Shown: positions 55,634 to 63,999 of the stretch, piece by piece | Layout of the letters: every line of letters begins with the position of its first letter | Numbering within the stretch: the first letter of the stretch is position 1 | Source: Porcincola intestinalis | GTDB lineage: Bacteria > Bacillota > Clostridia > Lachnospirales > Lachnospiraceae | NCBI RefSeq assembly: GCF_009696445.1 | Contig: NZ_VULZ01000002.1 | Span: 1 to 64,000 of the forward strand | DNA length: 64,000 nt | Reading direction: 5' to 3' | The notes under the pieces: model-generated | What the model was told of the DNA's origin: nothing | Database searches by the model: none | The model's input: the letters and a program-made list of their open reading frames with translations, nothing else | Position numbers and translations under genes: made by a program

Positions 55634-58048
55634 TCAGCCTTTTGAATCCATGACTCTCCGTATCCGCACCGCAAGCATGGTATTGCGCTTTGTCACGGTG
55701 ACGTGATGGACGGCGTATGACAGCGCCTTTCTTGTTCCGACGATGACCAGAATCTTCTTTGCGCGGGTAATTCCGGTGTAAATGAGATTCCGCTGCAGCA
55801 TGACATAATGGTTCATCAGTACCGGCATCACAACGATCGGGTACTCGGATCCCTGTGACTTGTGGATGGTCGTGGCGTAGGCCAGGACCAGTTCATCCAG
55901 CTCCGAGATATCGTAGGAAACATTTCTGCCATCGAAATCAACGGTGAGGGTACGGTTCTGAGTGTCTACAAAGCTGATGATTCCAATGTCGCCGTTGAAT
56001 ACCTCTTTGTCATAATTATTGCGGATCTGCATGACCTTGTCCCGCTGACGGAACTGCATGCCGGCATGGCGGAGAAATGGAACGGAATCCGCTCCGCCGT
56101 ATCCAAATGTTCCATATGACCCCGGTGTGCCCTGTTGGCTTATTGGGTTCAGGGCTTCTTGCAGTGCCTGGTTCAGGTTGGACGCTCCGACAACACCGCG
56201 CTGCATCGGCGTCAGCACCTGGATTTCTGAAGCAGGCGTATGGTAATAGCGGGACAGGTTTTCCTTCACCAGCTTTGTAATCGTGGAGACTGCCTTCTCC
56301 GGGTCTTCTTCCTCCATGAAAAAGAAATCACTGGTTCGGCCGTTTGACAGATCCGGCATCTGTCCCTCATTGATTCGGTGCGCATTCATGATGATCCGGC
56401 TCTTCTGGGCCTGCCGGAAGATTCTTTTCAGGCGGACGACCGGAACACAACCCGACTCAATAATGTCACGAAGAACATTTCCGGCACCGACCGAAGGAAG
56501 CTGGTCGATGTCCCCGACAAGAATCAGGGTCATGGAATCCGGAACCGCTTTCAGAAGATTGTACATGAGCATGATATCGATCATGGAACATTCATCCACG
56601 ATCAGGACATCTCCCTCGAGCGGCTTCTCCTCATTCTTCTGATAGCCTTCCGGCGGCTTGAATTCCAGAAGCCGGTGAATGGTCTTCGCCTCGCGGCCGG
56701 TTGCCTCTGAAAGACGCTTCGCAGCCCGGCCGGTCGGAGCGGCAAGCAGGATCTTTGCGCCTGCGTCCGCAAATGCTGTGATGATACCCAGTGTGGTTGT
56801 TGTCTTTCCGGTCCCCGGGCCGCCGGTCAGGACCAGGACCTTGCTGGTCACAGCCTCCTGGATGGCCTGCATCTGGATCTCGTCGTACTGCATCCCGGTC
56901 CGGAAAGCAATCCGTTGAGCAAGATTCCCAGTATCTACATGAACGCTCGGCTGGGCGTGAAGGATCGAGGTCAGGCGCTTGGCAGTACCCGTCTCGGAAA
57001 AGTAAAACGGTGGAAGATAGACCGCCTTGTACATGGGATCGGTCGGGTCAAAAGTGACAGAACGTTTTGCATCCTTCTGTGTGGAAGCCGCTGTCGTTTC
57101 AGATGAACCGCCGGAAGCATCGAGGCCGGAGAGATACTGTTCGTAAAGCGTATAGTCTATCTCATCACTACTCTCATCCTTTGTCTGTCCGGGCTGGTCT
57201 GTCTTCCGGGCAGACGATAAAGTATGAACGCTGTCCTGAGGAATATTGTCCGTGATCACATCCTTGGTGCGGATCATTTCATCCAGCGTCATGGCAAGGA
57301 GGCCATCCTCTACGCCCAAAAGCTCCGCTCCCTTCTCCAGAAGCATCTTCCGGGTCGCATAGCAGTGCCCGTCCTCGGACAGCTTATTCAGCGTATAGAA
57401 CAGTCCGCTCCGCAGGCGGGCATACTTTTCCTTCCCGAACCCCATCTTCTCAGCGATGGTATCCGCGGTTTTAAAGCCGATCCCCCAGATATCGTCCGCC
57501 AGCCGGTACGGATTCTCCTGCACGACTTTGATGCTGTCATTGCCGTACGTCTTGTAGATTTTCGTCGCATGACTGGTGCTGACATCATGACTCTGCAGAA
57601 AGACCATGATATTCTTGATCTCCACCTGCTCCAGCCAGCTCTTCTTGATGCTCTCCACACGGGCTCTTCCGATACCGGGAATCTCAAGCAGCCGGTCCGG
57701 CTGATCCTCGATGACGTTCAGCGTGTCAGCGCCAAACTGACCGACGATCTTCCTGGCATACTTGGGCCCGATACCCTTGATCAGTCCGCTTCCAAGATAC
57801 TTCTCCATGCCATAGACTGTCGCCGGCAGCGTTTCTTCGAATGTCTCCATGGCAAACTGGCGGCCATACTTTGCGTCTACTTTCCACTGACCGGTCAGCG
57901 AAAGCACCGAACCGACATGGACATCCGGCATGGCGCCGACCACAGTCACCAGGTCCTGATAATTCTTCGCCCGGCACTTGATGACCGTATAGCCATTTGT
58001 CTCATTCTGATATGTAATTCTCTCCACAACACAACGAAGACGTTCCAC
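55634..58048 (-). CDS. recD2: RecD2-like SF1 DNA helicase
   Basis: 804 residues. The N-terminal OB-like and helix-hairpin-helix region (about 1-200; IKGIGPKYARKIVGQFGADT, LEIPGIGRARVESI, GIGFKTADTIAEKMG) and the motor (Walker A GGPGTGKT at 409-416, DVLIVDECSMIDIMLMYNLL, VGDIDQLPSVGAGNVLRDII, YATTIHKSQGSEYP) define RecD2. Residues about 270-330 form a Ser/Thr/Asp-rich insertion not usual in the family. RecD2 unwinds 5'-3' and works in repair or replication restart; here it may support element replication. The start MERLRCVVERITY is typical. Confidence 0.92.
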   Translation of the reverse strand: MERLRCVVERITYQNETNGYTVIKCRAKNYQDLVTVVGAMPDVHVGSVLSLTGQWKVDAKYGRQFAMETFEETLPATVYGMEKYLGSGLIKGIGPKYARKIVGQFGADTLNVIEDQPDRLLEIPGIGRARVESIKKSWLEQVEIKNIMVFLQSHDVSTSHATKIYKTYGNDSIKVVQENPYRLADDIWGIGFKTADTIAEKMGFGKEKYARLRSGLFYTLNKLSEDGHCYATRKMLLEKGAELLGVEDGLLAMTLDEMIRTKDVITDNIPQDSVHTLSSARKTDQPGQTKDESSDEIDYTLYEQYLSGLDASGGSSETTAASTQKDAKRSVTFDPTDPMYKAVYLPPFYFSETGTAKRLTSILHAQPSVHVDTGNLAQRIAFRTGMQYDEIQMQAIQEAVTSKVLVLTGGPGTGKTTTTLGIITAFADAGAKILLAAPTGRAAKRLSEATGREAKTIHRLLEFKPPEGYQKNEEKPLEGDVLIVDECSMIDIMLMYNLLKAVPDSMTLILVGDIDQLPSVGAGNVLRDIIESGCVPVVRLKRIFRQAQKSRIIMNAHRINEGQMPDLSNGRTSDFFFMEEEDPEKAVSTITKLVKENLSRYYHTPASEIQVLTPMQRGVVGASNLNQALQEALNPISQQGTPGSYGTFGYGGADSVPFLRHAGMQFRQRDKVMQIRNNYDKEVFNGDIGIISFVDTQNRTLTVDFDGRNVSYDISELDELVLAYATTIHKSQGSEYPIVVMPVLMNHYVMLQRNLIYTGITRAKKILVIVGTRKALSYAVHHVTVTKRNTMLAVRIRRVMDSKG

Positions 58049-58090
58049 TCAAGATTCTGCCTTTCGCTTTCTTCTACTTCACCGACATCA

Positions 58091-58657
58091 TCAGATAATC
58101 CGGTCATATCTTCCCAGATACTGCGGCGGAATCTGGTCCGCCAGCCATACCTTATCATTGCCGATGTAGAATCGGATACTGTCTTCCGCAGCCTGTTTCG
58201 CATCAACGGTCAGGATTACCGGACGATTGTCTCTTCTCCTTCCTACCTGTTCTGCTGTCTCGATATCCGCCGACATATGGACATACTGCCGTCCCATTGG
58301 CAAAAGACCCTTCTCCATGATGAAGTCAAGGAATCTTCGCGCCGTTCCATGGTACAGAACTGCCGGCGGCACAACTTCCTGATGGTCTACCTTAATCTGG
58401 AAGGAATGCCCATACAGCGCTCTGATTCTGCCATCTTCAATGGCAAAACGCCGCTTTTCAGCATGAGCCATAACTTCCCGGATCACAGCCTCCGTAAGAG
58501 GCGGTTCAAAGTGATGCATCCCATTCATCGCTCTGAGAAATGTCTCCATCTCTACCGAGCCATCCTGAGCAAGCTTAAGACCATACTTCTCCGGATTATG
58601 CCGAAGCGCATAGGACATCTTCCTGCTGATGTAGGCATATCTGTTTTCCTCAGGCAT
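58091..58657 (-). CDS. kptA: RNA 2'-phosphotransferase (KptA/Tpt1)
   Basis: 188 residues from the ATG at 58657 (AGGAG, eight-base spacing). Signatures of the Tpt1/KptA family: ISRKMSYALRHNPEKYGL, VLYHGTARRFLDFIMEKGLL, GRQYVHMSADIETAEQVGRR. The Arg-His-Arg-Arg active-site residues can be placed in LRH, HGT-linked Arg and GRR. The eukaryotic enzyme removes the 2'-phosphate left by tRNA splicing using NAD+; bacterial copies have no known splicing substrate. It overlaps the preceding small gene by eight bases. Confidence 0.88.
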   Translation of the reverse strand: MPEENRYAYISRKMSYALRHNPEKYGLKLAQDGSVEMETFLRAMNGMHHFEPPLTEAVIREVMAHAEKRRFAIEDGRIRALYGHSFQIKVDHQEVVPPAVLYHGTARRFLDFIMEKGLLPMGRQYVHMSADIETAEQVGRRRDNRPVILTVDAKQAAEDSIRFYIGNDKVWLADQIPPQYLGRYDRII

Positions 58658-58856
58658 CAACATTTCTCCTGTCCGCAAAATCTCTGTTGATATCCCTGAG
58701 TTCCTTCTTGCCATCAATGTATGGCTGGTACATGTCGATAATTCCTGCACTGCACCCGTCACAGAGACCGCTGATATTCCCTATGGAATCTGCGATGATT
58801 CTCTCCCTCTCCTCACGCGTCGTATCCTTTATCAGATATCCTGACAAATGAATCAC
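58650..58856 (-). CDS. Small CxxC protein (family often labelled PurH in error), 68 aa
   Basis: GTG start at 58856. The protein has KDTTREERERIIADSIGNIS, GLCDGCSAGIIDMYQPYI and DGKKELRDINRDFADR. The CDGC pair suggests metal or redox chemistry. From memory, databases carry this small family under a misleading purine-biosynthesis name; nothing in the sequence supports PurH activity. Its stop overlaps the kptA start, so the two are cotranslated. Confidence 0.65.
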   Translation of the reverse strand: MIHLSGYLIKDTTREERERIIADSIGNISGLCDGCSAGIIDMYQPYIDGKKELRDINRDFADRRNVDA

Positions 58857-58868
58857 TTCCCATCCGGT

Positions 58869-59345
58869 TCAGCTGTTATTCTGAGAGCAGTTTGCTGCAT
58901 CGATTGCGATGACAAGCATCAAGCCCGGAATCTCATATTCCGGTCTTTCAAATGTAAGTTCGTAGGTATCACCCCAGCTGAGCAGTCTCTTTCTGATCGT
59001 CATGACCAGAGTGCTTCCACTGTAGACCCGATAGTCCCAGCCGAAGATATCTCCATCGCATCTCCAGCCCATATAGTCAATCGTATACTTCGGCCGGAAG
59101 AGCGTGAATTCCGCCTGGACATTTCCGACCGCTCTGCCGGCGATCTCAACCTGAAACCTCGGAAGAAAGAAAGTAAACTTCTGATGAATGCTGCCTATCT
59201 CATGCCCATTTTTGTCCCTGACATGAATCCGGTGGAGAATAGAAAGCAGTTCATTCTTGACGAAGTATTTCGGGTTTCCATCTTCGTCGTAGACATCATA
59301 TGTATCTGTGAGAGCAAATACCCTCTGTTTGATAAGAAGTCTCAT
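58869..59345 (-). CDS. LURP-one-related (YxjI/DUF567) family protein
   Basis: 158 residues with the beta-barrel-plus-helix pattern of LURP-one proteins: MRLLIKQRVFALTDTYDVYD, GNPKYFVKNELLSILHRIHV, GHEIGSIHQKFTFFLPRFQV, YTIDYMGWRCDGDIFGWDY. The fold is related to scramblases/Tubby, but the bacterial function is unknown. AGGAAATC precedes the ATG. Last gene (lowest AT) before the AT-rich defence island. Confidence 0.8.
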   Translation of the reverse strand: MRLLIKQRVFALTDTYDVYDEDGNPKYFVKNELLSILHRIHVRDKNGHEIGSIHQKFTFFLPRFQVEIAGRAVGNVQAEFTLFRPKYTIDYMGWRCDGDIFGWDYRVYSGSTLVMTIRKRLLSWGDTYELTFERPEYEIPGLMLVIAIDAANCSQNNS

Positions 59346-59420
59346 GATTTCCTATTTTCTCTGATAAAAACGTATTCTGCTTCTGATGACCGTTCTGCAG
59401 AAAAATGATAATGCATCCGG

Positions 59421-60635
59421 TTATATTTCTTCAGTCAGAGTACGAAATTCGCTTAGCATATACTGTAATATTTCCGTATTTTGGATCTCCTTCTTAAACA
59501 CGTCCATATTATAGCCAGATATATCTGGCACAAAAGGTTTTCGGACTTGCGGTGCAATTCTTTTACTGTCTTTTTTCCATCGACACGTTACATACTTATT
59601 GAAAGATTTATGTTCTTCCTCACTTTCAAAAATAAGGACATTTTCCAAAAAACGTTCTTCTGCAATCCTAGCTTCATAATTATTTCTGTCAAAATAGAAT
59701 ACATGCACAATGTATGAAAAAGATTCACGTACCCAATACCGATATGAAAAATCCCATGATCCATATTCATTAAATGATATTCCATCCATCTCAGGTACTG
59801 GTGAAAAATGTCTTCCACCATCCAGGAATACAGCATCAAAATTTTTCAATACCGTTTGATGATATTTTATCTCTATGACTGTCCATGACGGTCTAGCATC
59901 CACTTGATTAAGCAAATAGTATTCGTATCCATTTCTCTCTTCCGGATCGTCATAGGAGTATTGAATTGTATATTCAGGCGCATATCGATAATATTTCACA
60001 TTGTCATAAACTGGTGATTGTTCCCAACAATCTTTTCTCTGCAAATAGTATTCCACTTTTTCCAATGGCGAAAGCAATAGCCCAAATCTTTTCTTCCACA
60101 AATATTCTACATATTGATCATCTGCTGTCCTATCTATAGGAGTATTAGTATTCTGAATTCGTGTATAGATATTTGCGGCCTTTATGCCAAGGAAGTCCTT
60201 CGACAAGTAAAATGGTGTATTCATTGAATTGTGAATCACAATCACATCAATTGTTATCCCATGGATACAAATAGGCTCAACAGTAACAACTGGACGTCTT
60301 CCACCAGCGAATGGCTTATCCTTCAAGATATCCACTATTTTTTGTGTATTTAGTCTATTCTTGTCTTCGGAAATATCATGTATTGAGAAGTCGTTTTCTT
60401 CATCTACACCGATAATAATATACGTATCTCTATTTACCAAATTATTAGCCATGCAAATGATATCAATCAATAAATGCATTACATGATCTTTATCATGACC
60501 CTTGTCGTTTCTTTTTACATACCATTGTTTTTTGAAATCCCAATAGTCTCCTTCTTGTTTAAGACGAATTAATGAACATACTTCCTTGTATACTTTCAGT
60601 TCATTATTATCCTCGAAAATTAGCTCATTGTTCAT
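59421..60635 (-). CDS. AlbA_2/Schlafen-like ATP-binding domain protein
   Basis: 404 residues. The N-terminal 170 residues match the AlbA_2 (Schlafen-type) domain: GDYWDFKKQWY, VMHLLIDIICMANNLVNRDT, YIIIGVDEENDFSIHDI, FAGGRRPVVTVEPICIHG, VIVIHNSMNTPFYL. The C-terminal 230 residues are unassigned and rich in Tyr, Asn and acidic residues. AlbA_2 proteins are frequent in phage-defence islands. It lies next to the restriction-modification pair in an AT-rich segment that contrasts with the rest of the element; a defence role is inferred. Confidence 0.75.
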   Translation of the reverse strand: MNNELIFEDNNELKVYKEVCSLIRLKQEGDYWDFKKQWYVKRNDKGHDKDHVMHLLIDIICMANNLVNRDTYIIIGVDEENDFSIHDISEDKNRLNTQKIVDILKDKPFAGGRRPVVTVEPICIHGITIDVIVIHNSMNTPFYLSKDFLGIKAANIYTRIQNTNTPIDRTADDQYVEYLWKKRFGLLLSPLEKVEYYLQRKDCWEQSPVYDNVKYYRYAPEYTIQYSYDDPEERNGYEYYLLNQVDARPSWTVIEIKYHQTVLKNFDAVFLDGGRHFSPVPEMDGISFNEYGSWDFSYRYWVRESFSYIVHVFYFDRNNYEARIAEERFLENVLIFESEEEHKSFNKYVTCRWKKDSKRIAPQVRKPFVPDISGYNMDVFKKEIQNTEILQYMLSEFRTLTEEI

Positions 60636-60730
60636 ATAGACGATCTCAATATTATGAAAATAGGATCTTGCATATAAACAAACGAAGCACTATGCTTTGC
60701 TCGTTCCTAATATACTCTTTTGTTTGTGAC

Positions 60731-62008
60731 TTATTTCCATCCCAGAACATCCATATTGTTTAAGACAAAATCCTTTACAACGGCTTTGATGACTGGAACA
60801 GATACAGAATTACCAAACTGCTTATAAGCAAATGAATCCGTACTATTCACAATATAAGAATCTGGATAACCTTGCAGTCTCGCACATTCTCTTGGTGTGA
60901 TTCTTCTGGGCTGATTATTCTGCACTACTCCCAACCTATTACAATCGGATGAAGTAATAGTTATTGAAATACTATTAGGATCTAAAAACTTGAATACCTC
61001 AAAAGACATATTTCCACACACTGGGTTAAATCTTCCATCGACTTCCTTCAAATAACCCTTCTGCTTCAAGGATTCTATTACTTCTAAGATGTCGTCATCT
61101 GTATAAAATGTCTTTATTTGCTCCAACGTAAGTTTTTTACCATCCTGTTGTGTTCCGAATCTGGGTTTTCTTCGGTTCTGGATCAAGAGATTCATAAACC
61201 TGATTTCTTTAGTAGTACACCTTCCCTTTAATCCCAGTTCCCACGAATGTAATGAATCACCGCCTCTATAATCGATCAATCTATACCCATTCAAGTGACT
61301 TAAATCATCACCAATAAAATCACGAAGCTTTTGTACAAATCCCTCAGAGCAATTGTATTTTGGATCTACAGACTCCTCTAATATATCGCGTACCACCTTA
61401 GGTTGACATTCTGAAGTATGAAATAAACTTAGCTGTTCATAATCCTTCTTGAATTTATGTGAATCTGCGGCTCCCAAATCCGTAGCTAAAGTCATATTAG
61501 GTGTAGCTCCTTTTATTCCGAGGATATATAACCTAACACGATTCTGCGGAACACCAAACTCTGAACTATTTAGGAGTAAATCGTACGTTCCATACCCCAG
61601 ATCATGTAGCTTATTGATTATTGTTTCAAATGTTCTTCCTTGATCATGAGTGTATAATCCTCTTACATTTTCAAGAAGGAATGCCTTAGGGTTATATGCC
61701 TTTAATATTCGTTCAATTTCAAAGAATAAAGTTCCCCTTGTATCTCCAAATCCTTTTTTCTTTCCTGCATAAGAAAACGGCTGGCAAGGAAAACCGCCTA
61801 ACAGGAGGTCAAAAGGCTCAATATCAGTAATTTCATGGATATCACCGCTGGGATACTCATGAAAATTTAAATTATAAGTTTCGCAGGCATTTTTATCAAT
61901 CTCGCTTGAAAGAACACACGTGGACTCTAAGCCGAGTTCTTCCATGGCTTGCACGGCGCCTAATCTAATTCCACCTATACCAGCAAATAAATCAATAAAA
62001 CGTATCAT
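60731..62008 (-). CDS. dcm: DNA (cytosine-5) methyltransferase
   Basis: 425 residues. Motif I FAGIGGIRLGAVQAM, motif IV GGFPCQPFSYAGKKKGFGD with the catalytic Cys, motif VI FLLENVRGLYTHD, motif VIII QNRVRLYILGIK, and motifs IX-X including RITPRECARLQGYPDSYIV and KQFGNSVSVPVI. The enzyme methylates a specific DNA sequence at C5; the target cannot be read from sequence. Residues about 195-330 are the recognition region. It starts inside the stop of the endonuclease-like gene (4-nt overlap), so the pair is coupled. Confidence 0.93.
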   Translation of the reverse strand: MIRFIDLFAGIGGIRLGAVQAMEELGLESTCVLSSEIDKNACETYNLNFHEYPSGDIHEITDIEPFDLLLGGFPCQPFSYAGKKKGFGDTRGTLFFEIERILKAYNPKAFLLENVRGLYTHDQGRTFETIINKLHDLGYGTYDLLLNSSEFGVPQNRVRLYILGIKGATPNMTLATDLGAADSHKFKKDYEQLSLFHTSECQPKVVRDILEESVDPKYNCSEGFVQKLRDFIGDDLSHLNGYRLIDYRGGDSLHSWELGLKGRCTTKEIRFMNLLIQNRRKPRFGTQQDGKKLTLEQIKTFYTDDDILEVIESLKQKGYLKEVDGRFNPVCGNMSFEVFKFLDPNSISITITSSDCNRLGVVQNNQPRRITPRECARLQGYPDSYIVNSTDSFAYKQFGNSVSVPVIKAVVKDFVLNNMDVLGWK

Positions 62009-63057
62009 CCGATTTTTTCCTTAATAAAATTTTTTAAAACTACCAGTTCCTCTGGAGTCAATGCAACGGTACAATGGCTATTCTCACAGATCGTTCTTGT
62101 TGCAGACCGACGCTGAAAGCTTCCTGCACCATCAATAATATAGGCCACATGATTTCTGCTAGCAGAGACCTTTTCAAATCTATTTCTTGCTTGCCCTGAT
62201 TTTCTCTCAATCACACTATTAGTTGTCTCTTGAAACATTACCTCAATTCCGACATACTGCTTGTGTCTTCTGGTATCATTTTTCTTATCGACAACGACAT
62301 CAAAAGTCATGTCGGTTTCACCATCATTCTCTGTTACGCCAGGAATGGTACCATCTGTTCTTACGTTATATTCATCACCTAACATCCTTGCCAGTTCGTC
62401 TCTCACATAATATTGTGCAGCATGGCCTAAATCGTTAGATGTCTTACCCGCTACTATTCTGCTGACTCTCATATAATTCGTTTTCACAAACTTAGTGAGT
62501 CTCTTTGAATCGCCGATATAGTCTGATCCAATCCCCTTATATAGAACAGCTCTGGTCTTATAGTCAGAAGAAGACGCTCCATAGACAAGCAGCATAATAA
62601 TATCACGACAAAGGTCAGCATCATGAGTGCCGCTTGTAAGATTCTCAATAGTATCTACTTTCATTTTTGCATTATTTAGTACACCTTTAACAGGAAATGT
62701 ACTAAATGTGTATGAATATGTATTTCCATTGATGGAATAATTAAGGTTTCCATCAGGGAATAGTTCAGAAGCATTGTTATTGATCCGTTGCAACGGCTCT
62801 GAGCCAAAATCTAATAGAACCATTAAATGCTTAAGAAACATATTATACGAAATATCAGCAGCATCAAGTAAGCTAAAAATACTATCAGGGTTCTCCGGTT
62901 TCGCCAATGTAAAAATAGAAATAAACTTATCCTGTGTATTTATAAGGGTCTGCAAAATACTTACTTTCTCTGCTTCATCTCTAATTTCTTTAGGCCACCA
63001 CTTACAAGCATGTGTCTCAAGTTCATCAATCGTCCGCTCATATGTATCTTCATTCAT
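62005..63057 (-). CDS. Probable type II restriction endonuclease, 350 aa
   Basis: Assigned mainly by pairing: it overlaps the C5 methyltransferase gene by four bases and shares its AT-rich composition and promoter. The C-terminal half has GETDMTFDVVVDKKND and HKQYVGIEVMFQETTNSVIE, a plausible PD-(D/E)xK-like core, although the ExK part is not canonical. The N-terminal half is helical (KWWPKEIRDEAEKVSILQTL) with no recognised domain. Target and family unknown. Confidence 0.65.
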   Translation of the reverse strand: MNEDTYERTIDELETHACKWWPKEIRDEAEKVSILQTLINTQDKFISIFTLAKPENPDSIFSLLDAADISYNMFLKHLMVLLDFGSEPLQRINNNASELFPDGNLNYSINGNTYSYTFSTFPVKGVLNNAKMKVDTIENLTSGTHDADLCRDIIMLLVYGASSSDYKTRAVLYKGIGSDYIGDSKRLTKFVKTNYMRVSRIVAGKTSNDLGHAAQYYVRDELARMLGDEYNVRTDGTIPGVTENDGETDMTFDVVVDKKNDTRRHKQYVGIEVMFQETTNSVIERKSGQARNRFEKVSASRNHVAYIIDGAGSFQRRSATRTICENSHCTVALTPEELVVLKNFIKEKIG

Positions 63058-63174
63058 AATGAAGCCCTCCTTACATACCGAATGATCTATCGATTTCCAA
63101 TATATTGTTTGTCTTTTTTATTGCTCCGGTAATCGTTCCAGCACCTCTCCGTTTTTCCTCCATAACTGAACTCA

Positions 63175-63235
63175 ATTATACCCTTTACATCCTGCTCAGA
63201 CAATCAACTCCTGTTATAACATGATTATACATGTT
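63175..63235 (-). promoter_or_regulatory. Promoter and palindrome of the R-M operon
   Basis: Minus strand: TTGTCT (63203-63198), 17 bases and TATAAT (63180-63175) form a strong sigma-A promoter about 110 nt before the endonuclease start. AACATG-attata-CATGTT at 63218-63235 is a perfect palindrome just upstream of the -35 box, a possible control site. No other gene is seen in 63058-63248. Confidence 0.7.
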
Positions 63236-63248
63236 TTCAGTATCACCT

Positions 63249-63275
63249 AAAAAAGCCGGGAAGAGATTCCCGGCT
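63249..63275 (-). terminator. Rho-independent terminator between the edge genes and the R-M operon
   Basis: Minus strand: AGCCGGGAA-tctc-TTCCCGGCT followed by TTTTTTAGG, 23 nt after the stop of the 97-residue gene. Strong perfect stem. Confidence 0.88.
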
Positions 63276-63297
63276 GATAACTCTATTCTTTTGACTC

Positions 63298-63591
63298 TTA
63301 CAATGTCTTTTTCGGTTCGGAAAGTTGCTCCCCATCTGTCCTAGTCCATTTCATAGGCCATTTCTGGGGTTCCCAGAGGGTATGTGGATTGTCTCCTTCG
63401 TCGATAATCTTCCCTGTCTCGTAGTCCATGATGTCCCCGTAGATATTCAGTGTGGTCTTCATGCTATCGCCATCTGGGCATCTGATCAGTGTCTTGTCAC
63501 TGTCTATCAAGTCAATGAGTTCAATGTTCTCCTGCCGGCAATACCGCATCAGAAGGATCTGTCCTCTGGTGTATAAGTCCCTGTCCCTCAT
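63298..63591 (-). CDS. Hypothetical protein, 97 aa
   Basis: Begins MRDRDLYTRGQILLMRYCRQ and contains ELIDLIDSDKTLIRCPDGDS and LWEPQKWPMKWTRTDGEQLS. A short acidic/aromatic cytosolic protein; family not recognised. The start overlaps the stop of the interrupted small gene upstream (ATGA) and AAAAAGGAGG lies at good distance, so it belongs to the same operon. Ends before a strong terminator. Confidence 0.55.
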   Translation of the reverse strand: MRDRDLYTRGQILLMRYCRQENIELIDLIDSDKTLIRCPDGDSMKTTLNIYGDIMDYETGKIIDEGDNPHTLWEPQKWPMKWTRTDGEQLSEPKKTL

Positions 63592-63809
63592 GCTTCGTCC
63601 TCCTTTTTCTGATCCTCCCTGAGGATATCGTTCAGAATCAACGCCATGATCTTGCTGTCAGCATTCTCATTGCTTTCATGGTTGTAATGGATTCCCACAA
63701 CAATGACAGTGCCGCCATCCATCATGTAGATTCGTCCGTCCTCCGGTGATGAGGCTGTAACCACTTTCTACTTATCTTCTGCTTCGGTGATTCCGAAATC
63801 TCTCTTCAT
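63588..63809 (-). pseudogene. Small element protein gene interrupted by an in-frame amber codon
   Basis: From the ATG at 63809 the frame reads MKRDFGITEAEDK, then TAG (63770-63768), then continues without other stops as KVVTASSPEDGRIYMMDGGT and on to the TGA overlapping the next start. The downstream part (GGTVIVVGIHYNHESNENAD) resembles TnpW-like small proteins of Clostridia mobile elements. Either a nonsense mutation broke the gene, translation starts again at an internal GTG/ATG, or the stop is read through. Confidence 0.5.
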
Positions 63810-63921
63810 GTCCGTCACCTGACCTTCTCCTTTCATACACATGGACGGATATCGCTTCCATCCGGACCGTAGCCGTCCACTGCCCGGTCAGCTCTAGTCG
63901 AAAATGGGCCATCCTCGCCAT
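63810..63921 (-). other. Hairpin-rich leader near the right edge
   Basis: The sequence GGACGG or its complement recurs four times between about 63845 and 63962, allowing alternative stems (for example GGACGG...CCGTCC on the minus strand). No protein frame is convincing. It may be a leader for the small operon below it. Confidence 0.35.
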
Positions 63922-63999
63922 TTATCGATTGAAAATCCGTCCGTATAGTCCGCATGACGGACGGCCGCAGTCCACGTCAATGTCAAAGATTTCCTTGAT
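63922..63999 (-). CDS. C-terminal end of a gene entering from the right edge
   Basis: The minus strand reads IKEIFDIDVDCGRPSCGLYG then RIFNR and stop; the start lies beyond the window. Only 25 residues are visible, with two cysteines, and the coding region overlaps a hairpin, so the call is tentative. Confidence 0.3.
   Translation of the reverse strand: MKEIFDIDVDCGRPSCGLYGRIFNR

Noticed and set aside
63845..63962. Possible third copy of the repeated RNA motif
   Set aside because: It shares only GGATGGAAGCG with the motif core; the stem order and other conserved single strands are missing, so similarity may be chance.
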